DNA of 7,836 nucleotides from JACVRW01 sp040509755 (GTDB lineage: Bacteria > Actinomycetota > Thermoleophilia > Solirubrobacterales > Thermoleophilaceae). The translations under genes and the position numbers were made by a program. The stretch is taken from assembly GCA_040509755.1 (NCBI GenBank), contig JBEVKF010000130.1, positions 1-7,836 on the forward strand, given 5' to 3'. The notes under the pieces were generated by a model that did no database searches, was not told the DNA's origin, and worked only from the letters and a program-made list of their open reading frames with translations. This document shows positions 1 to 7,209 of this stretch, one piece after another; within the stretch, counting starts at the first letter, position 1, and each line of letters starts with the position of its first letter.

Positions 1-84
1 CTCATGCGAGCAGATCGTCGCGTCGTCGTCCCACTCGAGGCCCGCGCCGCAGTGCTCGCAGCTGGGGCGCATCTCGAGGCTCAT
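1..84 (-). CDS. DUF1272-type Cys-rich small protein, N-terminal part
   Basis: Twenty-eight codons are visible from an ATG at 84 to the window edge, with no stop. The product begins MSLEMRPSCEHCGAGLEWDD and continues to ...ATICSHE. The start 'LEMRPxCExC' followed by an acidic stretch and 'ICSxE' matches my recollection of the DUF1272 family, small proteins of about 60-80 residues whose paired cysteines probably bind zinc. The remaining Cys pair would lie beyond the left edge. Function is unknown for the family. The gene lies 19 bases downstream of the VOC gene on the same strand, so the two are probably co-transcribed. No Shine-Dalgarno is evident upstream of the ATG. The assignment rests on a short N-terminus only. 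Confidence 0.72.
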   Translation of the reverse strand, partial: MSLEMRPSCEHCGAGLEWDDDATICSHE

Positions 85-103
85 TGCCCGGATGCTGCCA
101 GAG

Positions 104-466
104 TCAGAACGCGTACAGCTCGACGCCGTAGCCATCGGGATCCTCGACCTGAACGCGGACGACGAGGCCGTCGTCCTGCCACTCGAGCTCGGCGACCCCC
201 GCGGCGCGAAGGCGCTCGCGCGCCGCGCGGACGTCGTCTCCATGGTCGAGCCGAAAGCCGAAGTGATTGTTCCGGGGCAGCCCCGGCGGCGGACTGCCGG
301 CCGACAGCGCGAGCAGCGAGCCCGCTGCGTCGCCGAGGATCAGCCGGTCCTCGTCGTCGTGGATGCGCTCGGTCATCCCGAAGTGCTCGGCGTAGAACGC
401 CGCCGAGCGCTCGCGGTCGCGGACCGTCAGGGCCACGTGATCCAGGCGCACAGGCCATGATTCCAT
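104..466 (-). CDS. VOC family metal-binding protein (glyoxalase/FosA fold)
   Basis: This 120-residue protein has two beta-alpha-beta-beta-beta modules. Module 1 starts 'RLDHVALTVRDRERSAAFY' (about residues 7-25) and module 2 starts 'NNHFGFRL' (66-73), ending 'DPDGYGVELYAF' (109-120). His10, His68 and Glu117 occupy the positions of the 2-His-1-Glu metal site of FosA and extradiol dioxygenases, and their spacing (58 and 49 residues) is close to that of FosA, so the metal site looks complete. No fourth Glu/Gln ligand is seen at the end of module 1 ('LLALSAG'), which argues against a classical GloA. The substrate cannot be read from the sequence. The start is uncertain: ATG at 466 (chosen), ATG at 469, or GTG at 451, which would begin right at the first strand. 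The gene is divergent from the SDR-like gene and is followed after 19 bases by the DUF1272 gene. Confidence 0.88.
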   Translation of the reverse strand: MESWPVRLDHVALTVRDRERSAAFYAEHFGMTERIHDDEDRLILGDAAGSLLALSAGSPPPGLPRNNHFGFRLDHGDDVRAARERLRAAGVAELEWQDDGLVVRVQVEDPDGYGVELYAF

Positions 467-470
467 CATG
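456..470. repeat. 15-bp inverted repeat holding both divergent start codons
   Basis: CATGAT-TCC-ATCATG is a perfect 6-bp inverted repeat with a 3-base centre. It contains the ATG of the SDR-like gene (468, plus strand) and the two possible ATG codons of the VOC gene (469 and 466, minus strand). CATGAT at 456-461 also resembles a -10 box (4 of 6 matches to TATAAT), and a start about 7 bases later falls on the SDR ATG, as expected for a leaderless mRNA. No good -35 is visible. The repeat could be an operator, or an accident of closely placed ATG codons. Confidence 0.4.
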
Positions 471-1196
471 AACAGCGAGCGCGTTGCCGTCATCCTCGGA
501 GCCCGCAATCTCGGCGGGGCGATCCTCGACCACCTGATCGCGGAGGGCTGGCGAGGTTCCGCGATCGCCCGCAGCGAGGAGACGGCGGCCGCGGTGCGCG
601 AACGCGGCGCGCTCGGAATCGCCGCCGACGCGAGCGACGTCGACGACCTCGCGGCCGCGCTCGGGCGTGTACGCGAGGACCTGGGAAGTCCCCGCCTGAT
701 CGTCAACGCCGTCACCGCCGCCCGGCCTCCGGACGACGGAGCGCCCTGGGGCGGCGGGCCGCTCGCCGAAGCGACGGTCGCGGGCTTTCGCGGCTGGGCC
801 GCCGCGGTGGCCGAGCAGTCGTTCGTGTTCCTCTCGACCGGCATCGCGGCGCTGCGCGAGTCCGGTGGGGGCACGCTGATCCAGGTCACCGGCGGCTCCT
901 CGCGCCGGGCCATGGCCGGCCGCGGGCTGTGGTCTGCCGGGGCGCAGGCCACCCGCGCGATGGTCCACGCGGCCGCTCAGGAGCTGCGCGAGGAGGGCAT
1001 CCACGTGGCCATCCTGATCGTCGACGCGACGATCGAGTCGCCGAAGACCGCGGACTTCACGCGCGGCCAGCCTCGCGACGCGCTCGCCGACCAGGGTCTG
1101 ATCGCCCAGGCGGTGAGCTTCCTGGCCGGCCAGGAGCGGCGTGCCTATACCCACGAGCTGATGGTCACCCCGGCCGGCGATACCTGGGTGCCCTGA
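468..1196 (+). CDS. Divergent SDR-like protein lacking the catalytic Tyr and Lys
   Basis: This 242-residue protein has the length and layout of a short-chain dehydrogenase/reductase: an N-terminal Rossmann start 'VAVILGARNLGGAIL' (residues 6-20), an 'AADASD' acidic turn (52-57), 'LIVNAVTAA' in place of the usual NNAG segment (78-86), 'LIQVTGGSS' (137-145), and a helix that would carry YxxxK. The key residues are altered. The Gly motif reads GxxxxGG (G11, G16, G17) instead of GxxxGxG. The YSASK stretch reads WSAGA, so Trp155 replaces the Tyr and Ala159 replaces the Lys; Ser144/145 remain. Classical hydride-transfer chemistry is therefore unlikely. The protein may bind a nucleotide without catalysis or use other chemistry. 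The ATG start lies back to back with the VOC gene and has no Shine-Dalgarno. The stop is two bases from the typA stop on the other strand. The fold call is firm; the function is unknown. Confidence 0.87.
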   Translation: MNSERVAVILGARNLGGAILDHLIAEGWRGSAIARSEETAAAVRERGALGIAADASDVDDLAAALGRVREDLGSPRLIVNAVTAARPPDDGAPWGGGPLAEATVAGFRGWAAAVAEQSFVFLSTGIAALRESGGGTLIQVTGGSSRRAMAGRGLWSAGAQATRAMVHAAAQELREEGIHVAILIVDATIESPKTADFTRGQPRDALADQGLIAQAVSFLAGQERRAYTHELMVTPAGDTWVP

Positions 1197-1198
1197 GC

Positions 1199-3031
<1,833 letters not shown>

Positions 3032-3043
3032 GACCGGCCAAGG

Positions 3044-3071
3044 TTGACAGAGGCGGCGCGGGAGCTAACGT
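3044..3071 (+). promoter_or_regulatory. Sigma-70-type promoter of the membrane phosphoesterase gene
   Basis: TTGACA (3044-3049) is a perfect -35 box. After a 16-base spacer comes TAACGT (3066-3071), which fits the TAnnnT form of actinobacterial -10 boxes. A start 7-10 bases downstream would fall at 3078-3081, at or just before the ATG at 3081, so the mRNA is predicted to be leaderless or nearly so. This agrees with the absence of a Shine-Dalgarno at the usual distance. It sits in the 49-base divergent gap, so the typA promoter must overlap it or lie inside the phosphoesterase gene. Confidence 0.6.
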
Positions 3072-3080
3072 GCCTCGCCG

Positions 3081-4847
3081 ATGGACCTCACCAGTCCGGA
3101 GCGGGGCCCGATCGACCTGGAGGACCGCTTCCCCGGCAAGAACAAGGCGGCGGCGAGGGCGGAGCGGGAGAAGATCGGGTTCGTGCGCCAGCCGATGACG
3201 CGTTGGCTCGATCCGGCGCTGCTGGCGGGGGCCGCGGTGGAGGTGGCCGTGTCGTCGGCCTTCGGACGGCTGGCCGACAAGCGCGAGTCGCTGGTCAATC
3301 CGGCCGAGCCGATCGACTACTCCGACCGCGAGGAGCTGTGGCTCGATTTCCTCTCCGATACCGGGGACGGCTTTCACTCGACATACACGATGGCCTGGCT
3401 GCTTGCCCAGAAGGAGCTCACGGTGGAGTCGGCGCCGGTTTTGCCGCGCGGCGAGGTGTTGATTCTCGGCGGCGACCAGGTGTATCCGTCGGCCTCGGTG
3501 GAGGCCTACGAGGACCACTTCCTCGGCCCCTTCTCGGCGGCGCTGTGGAGCGAGGACGAGGAGACCGCTCCCCACCTGTGGGCGGTTCCGGGCAACCACG
3601 ACTGGTACGACGGGCTCACGAGCTTCCTGCGTGTCTTCTGCCGCAAGGGCTGGGTGGGCGGCTGGCGCACGCACCAGAGCCGCAGCTACTTCGCGCTCAC
3701 GCTCCCGCACGGGTGGTGGCTGTGGGCGATCGACATCCAGTTCGACACCTACCTCGACTCGGGACAGCTCGACTACTTCGCCGAGGCCGGCAAGCGCTTG
3801 GGGGCCGGCGACAAGGTCCTGCTGGTTACGGCAAAGCCGAGCTGGGGGCGTGCGGAGGACGACGTCACCGAGCCCGCCTCGTGGCGCTATCTCTCCTACT
3901 TCGAGGAGAAGTACGTCCACGCGAGCGGCGCGACTCTGGCGGCCACTTTGACCGGTGATCTCCACCACTACAGCCGCTATGAGCCGGTCGAGGGCGACGC
4001 TCCCGATCGCATCACCGCAGGCGGGGGCGGTGCCTATCTCTCGCCCACCCACACGCTGCCGGATCGGCTCAAGCTGAGGTCATTGGCGGCAGAGCGGTCG
4101 GTGTCCTACGAGTGCAAGGCGACGTACCCCTCGCGGGACAGGTCGAAGAAGCTGCGGTGGGGGGCGCTGCTCCTTGGCCTGAGGAATCCGGGCTTCGCGC
4201 GAATGATGGGGGTGGTCTACACGCTGCTCGCCGCGACCTCGCTCGCCGCGCTCAACTCGGGGCGGGGCAGCCTGGTGGCGACCGCGGAGCGCGGCAACTT
4301 CTTCGACTTCCTGGGCACGGCGCTCGGCGGCGCGACGATCGTGGTCGTCTTCGTGCTCGCGCTGGGTCTCGTGCTGTACGCCGACGCGGGCTGGTTTCCC
4401 ATGAAGGTGCTCGTGGGCAGCGCTCACGCCGCGGTCCATCTGTTCGTGCTCGAGTTCGCTCTCTGGCTCCTGCTCTCGCTCTTCGAGACGGACAGCCCCG
4501 GGTGGCTGGCATGGCTCGTTGCCCTGCCGGTCGCGTTCGCGGTGGGATTCGCGCTGGCGCCGCTGGTCTTCGCGAAGTTCCTGCTCGGCATCTCGGTTGT
4601 GCGCGGCAAGGGCGCCCTCAAGCACGCCAACGAGGTCTTCGCGAGCCAGGCCCTGACCGGCTACAAGAACTTCCTGCGGCTGCACATCGCGCCAGGCGGC
4701 GAGTTGACGATCTATCCGCTCGGAGTCGAGCGGGCCTGCGAGAAGTGGGACGTGCACCCGCGAGAGGGCGCGCACGCCCGGCCGCACTTCACTCCGCGCG
4801 GGGAGACGCCACGCGCGGAGCTGATCGAAGCTCCGCGGACCTACTGA
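3081..4847 (+). CDS. Metallophosphoesterase domain fused to four membrane helices
   Basis: This 588-residue protein has a calcineurin-like phosphoesterase domain at about residues 85-325. Motifs are 'LSDTGDGFHS' (91-100; candidate D92 and H99), 'GGDQVYPSAS' (130-139; D132 and Y135 in a GDxxY pattern like purple acid phosphatases), 'GNHDWYDG' (171-178; N172, H173) and 'TGDLHHYSRY' (291-300; H295/H296). The usual VxxH reads 'VTAK' (K252) and the first His of GHxH is D293, so the metal site is unusual. 'AGGGGAYLSPTH' (313-324) closes the domain. Four hydrophobic helices follow at about 372-391, 411-433, 441-467 and 474-503, then a soluble tail with 'YKNFLRLHI' (528-536) and 'ELTIYPLGVER' (541-551). 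There is no signal peptide, and basic residues precede helix 1 (352-369), so the catalytic domain and the tail are probably cytoplasmic. The substrate (phosphodiester, lipid or nucleotide) is unknown. The last 7 bases overlap the end of the convergent M20 gene. Confidence 0.88.
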   Translation: MDLTSPERGPIDLEDRFPGKNKAAARAEREKIGFVRQPMTRWLDPALLAGAAVEVAVSSAFGRLADKRESLVNPAEPIDYSDREELWLDFLSDTGDGFHSTYTMAWLLAQKELTVESAPVLPRGEVLILGGDQVYPSASVEAYEDHFLGPFSAALWSEDEETAPHLWAVPGNHDWYDGLTSFLRVFCRKGWVGGWRTHQSRSYFALTLPHGWWLWAIDIQFDTYLDSGQLDYFAEAGKRLGAGDKVLLVTAKPSWGRAEDDVTEPASWRYLSYFEEKYVHASGATLAATLTGDLHHYSRYEPVEGDAPDRITAGGGGAYLSPTHTLPDRLKLRSLAAERSVSYECKATYPSRDRSKKLRWGALLLGLRNPGFARMMGVVYTLLAATSLAALNSGRGSLVATAERGNFFDFLGTALGGATIVVVFVLALGLVLYADAGWFPMKVLVGSAHAAVHLFVLEFALWLLLSLFETDSPGWLAWLVALPVAFAVGFALAPLVFAKFLLGISVVRGKGALKHANEVFASQALTGYKNFLRLHIAPGGELTIYPLGVERACEKWDVHPREGAHARPHFTPRGETPRAELIEAPRTY

Positions 4848-6169
4848 TTCGGCCGCCGCGCTTGGCCGCCGAGCAGGTCGCGCGCGACGGAGCGGTAGCA
4901 CTCGACCGCCAGCGCGAGGTCGCGCACGTCGATCCGCTCGTTGCGCGCGTGCGGAAGGCTCGTGAGCTCGCTCAGCGGCATGTGGCGGAAGGGAAAGAAG
5001 CCGTAGGCCACGCAGTCAGGGAAGGCGGCGCGGAAGGTGCGCGAGTCCGAATAGCCGGCCGAGATCGTGGGGAGGCAGCGGGCACCCGGATCCATCTCGG
5101 CGACCCAGGCGGTCAGGGAGTCCATCAGCGAGGACTCAACCCGCGACGAGTTGCCGGCCACGCACTCGGTGAACTCGAGGCCGTAGCCGTCGGGGCCCAG
5201 CACCTCGCGCAGGCGAGCTGCAACCGCGGGCTCGTCCATCCCCGGAGGAACGCGACAGTCGACATGGAGCCGGGCCGCGTCGGGGATCACGTTCATCGTC
5301 CGTGAGGCGTCGACCATCGTCGGCGCGAGCGTGACCCTCATCATGGCCTCGGCGAGCGGAGCGAGATCGGGCGCGCGGAGTGCGAGGGCGGCGAGGGCAG
5401 CGCCGGGGTCTCCGTCGACGTCGAGGCCCAGCCCCGCCAGTAACGCACGCGGGCCCGGGCTCAGGTCCCAGGCGGGCCGGAGGGTGGCCATCGCGTCGAG
5501 CAGGGGACCGAGCTTGAGCAGCGCGTTGTCGGCGACCATCGGCACCGAGGCGTGGCCGCCGCTGCCCTCGGTGGTGAGGGTGAACCGGAACACGCCCTTC
5601 TCGGCCACCGACACGGTGTACATCCGCCGGCCATCGACGAGCGGAGCCTCGCCGCCGCCCTCGTTGAGCAGGTAGTCGCAGCGCACGAGGTCGGGGCGCT
5701 CGGCGCAGACCCACTCGGCGCCCGTGCCGCCCTCCTCCTCGTCTGAGACCGAGATCACCAGGAGGTCGCCGCGCGCCGGCCGCCAGCCCTCGCGTGCGAG
5801 CGAGCAGGCGGCCACCACCTCGGCCACGGTCTGGCCCTTCATGTCGAGTGCGCCGCGGCCCCAGACGCATCCCTCCGCCAGCGCACCGGACCAGGGCCCG
5901 TGACGCCAGCCGGCGGGGTCGGCCGGCACGGTGTCGACATGCGAGAGCAGGCCGAGCACCGGGCCGGGCTCGCGGCCGCGCAGCCGCGCTACGAGGTTCG
6001 GCCGCTCCGGGTCGTCTCCCGCCAGGCTCACCTCGAAGCCGGCTGAGCGCAGCGGCGCGGCAACAAGCTCCTGGGCGGGGCGCTCGTTACCGGGAGGGTT
6101 GATCGTGTCGATGCGAAGCAGCGCCTGCAGCAGCGCGACGGCCTCGCCGGCCCGGTCGGCGGCCGTCAC
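4841..6169 (-). CDS. M20 family zinc metallopeptidase/amidohydrolase
   Basis: This 442-residue protein belongs to the M20 family (ArgE/DapE, carboxypeptidase G2 and aminoacylase relatives), which hydrolyses amide or peptide bonds with two zinc ions. Visible residues are 'SHVDTVP' (H77, D79), 'GRGALDMKG' (D109, bridging ligand), 'SDEEEGG' (E144 likely general base, E145 metal ligand), 'LLNEGGG' (E170), 'GGHASVP' (H206) and the C-terminal 'PHARNERI' (H407). The lid/dimerisation domain spans about residues 186-310 and ends in 'NVIPDAARLHVDCRVPPG'. All metal and catalytic residues are present. The start is GTG at 6169, which overlaps the acdS stop as GTGA, so translation is coupled to acdS. No separate Shine-Dalgarno is seen. 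The substrate is not identifiable; by context it may be an N-acylated or conjugated amino acid. No signal peptide, so cytoplasmic. Confidence 0.93.
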   Translation of the reverse strand: MTAADRAGEAVALLQALLRIDTINPPGNERPAQELVAAPLRSAGFEVSLAGDDPERPNLVARLRGREPGPVLGLLSHVDTVPADPAGWRHGPWSGALAEGCVWGRGALDMKGQTVAEVVAACSLAREGWRPARGDLLVISVSDEEEGGTGAEWVCAERPDLVRCDYLLNEGGGEAPLVDGRRMYTVSVAEKGVFRFTLTTEGSGGHASVPMVADNALLKLGPLLDAMATLRPAWDLSPGPRALLAGLGLDVDGDPGAALAALALRAPDLAPLAEAMMRVTLAPTMVDASRTMNVIPDAARLHVDCRVPPGMDEPAVAARLREVLGPDGYGLEFTECVAGNSSRVESSLMDSLTAWVAEMDPGARCLPTISAGYSDSRTFRAAFPDCVAYGFFPFRHMPLSELTSLPHARNERIDVRDLALAVECYRSVARDLLGGQARRPNQ

Positions 6170-7182
6170 GCCCGAAAGAGGCCCGCGTAGGCGCTCAGGG
6201 CGGGCTGGCCGCCAAGGTGTGCGTAGAGGACGTTGGAGTCGCCGGCGATCTCGCCGCGCTTGACCAGGTCGATCATGCCGGCCATCGACTTGCCCTCGTA
6301 GACGGGGTCGGTGATCATCCCCTCGAGCCGGCCCGCCGTGCGCATTGCATCCAGGGTCTGAGCGTCGGGAATGCCGTAGGTGCCGGCGTGGTAGCGGTCG
6401 TCGAGGATGATCTCGTCGTCGCGCAGGTCGCGGCCGACCTCGATCAGGGCGGCGGTGGAGCGGGCGATCCGCGCGACCTGCGCCCGAGTCTCCTGCGGCT
6501 TTGCCGAGCCGTCGATGCCGATCACCCGCCGCCGTGACGCGTCCTCCTGGGCCGCGAAGCCGGCGATCATGCCCGCGTGGGTGCTGCCCGTGACCGAGCA
6601 GACGACGACCGTGTCGAAGAACACGCCGAGCTCGCGCTCCTGCTCGGCGACCTCCTGGGCCCAGCGGGCGAAGCCAAGGCCGCCGAGCTCATGGTCGGAT
6701 GCGCCGGCGGGAATGGCGTAGGGCTTGCCACCGCCCGCCTCGACGTCGGCAATGGCCTGATCCCAGCTCTCCTTGAAGCCGATGCCGAAGCCGGCCTGCA
6801 CCAGCCGCACCTCCGCACCCATCAGGCGACTGAGCTGGATGTTGCCGACGCGATCGTACGTCACATCCGGCCAGTCGACCCAGCTCTCCTGAACGAGCAC
6901 AACGTTCATGCCCAGGTGGGCGCCGACGGCCGCCACCTGGCGGGTGTGGTTCGACTGGACCCCGCCGATCGACACGAGCGTGTCGCAGCCCTTGGCGCGA
7001 GCGTCGGCGACCAGGTACTCGAGCTTGCGCGTCTTGTTGCCGCCAAAGGCGAGACCGCTGTTGCAGTCGTCGCGCTTGGCCCACAGGTGCGCCCCGCCGA
7101 GGTGAGCCGTCAGGCGCTCCAGCCGATGCACGGGCGAGGGGCCGAACAGCAGCGGGATGCGATCAAAGGAGTCGAGCTTCAC
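6166..7182 (-). CDS. acdS: 1-aminocyclopropane-1-carboxylate (ACC) deaminase
   Basis: This 338-residue PLP enzyme converts ACC, the plant ethylene precursor, to 2-oxobutanoate and ammonia in the cytoplasm. The length is that of Pseudomonas AcdS, and many blocks match it: 'RDDCNSGLAFGGNKTRKLEY' (37-56, Lys50 the PLP lysine), 'SIGGVQSNHTRQVAAV' (71-86, Ser77), 'GGKPYAIPAG' (151-160), 'VVVCSVTGSTHAGM' (192-205), 'TDPVYEGKSM' (291-300) and 'LYAHLGGQPAL' (319-329). Tyr295-Glu296 and Leu323 correspond to the Tyr294, Glu295 and Leu322 that separate true ACC deaminases from D-cysteine desulfhydrases, which carry other residues there. The start is a GTG; the N-terminus 'MKLDSFDRIPLLFGPSPVHR' aligns well with the family. 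It is followed by the M20 gene with a 4-base overlap, and it lies 27 bases after the MopE-like gene on the same strand. Confidence 0.93.
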   Translation of the reverse strand: MKLDSFDRIPLLFGPSPVHRLERLTAHLGGAHLWAKRDDCNSGLAFGGNKTRKLEYLVADARAKGCDTLVSIGGVQSNHTRQVAAVGAHLGMNVVLVQESWVDWPDVTYDRVGNIQLSRLMGAEVRLVQAGFGIGFKESWDQAIADVEAGGGKPYAIPAGASDHELGGLGFARWAQEVAEQERELGVFFDTVVVCSVTGSTHAGMIAGFAAQEDASRRRVIGIDGSAKPQETRAQVARIARSTAALIEVGRDLRDDEIILDDRYHAGTYGIPDAQTLDAMRTAGRLEGMITDPVYEGKSMAGMIDLVKRGEIAGDSNVLYAHLGGQPALSAYAGLFRA

Positions 7183-7186
7183 GGGC

Positions 7187-7197
7187 GGCAGTCTGCC
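7187..7197. repeat. 11-bp palindrome just upstream of acdS
   Basis: GGCAGTCTGCC has 5-bp arms around one central base and lies 4 bases before the acdS GTG. It could be a small operator or a short mRNA hairpin. Repeats of this size are expected several times by chance in a window this long, so support is weak. Confidence 0.2.
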
Positions 7198-7209
7198 AGC
7201 CGCGAGGCG

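Noticed and set aside
468..1196. The SDR-like gene as a pseudogene.
   Set aside because: The frame is intact at normal family length with no internal stop or shift. Loss of catalytic residues alone does not show decay.
3032..3080. A minus-strand promoter for typA in the divergent gap, such as TTAGCT (3068-3063).
   Set aside because: The -10-like box matches the consensus at only two positions and there is no good -35, so it cannot be supported.
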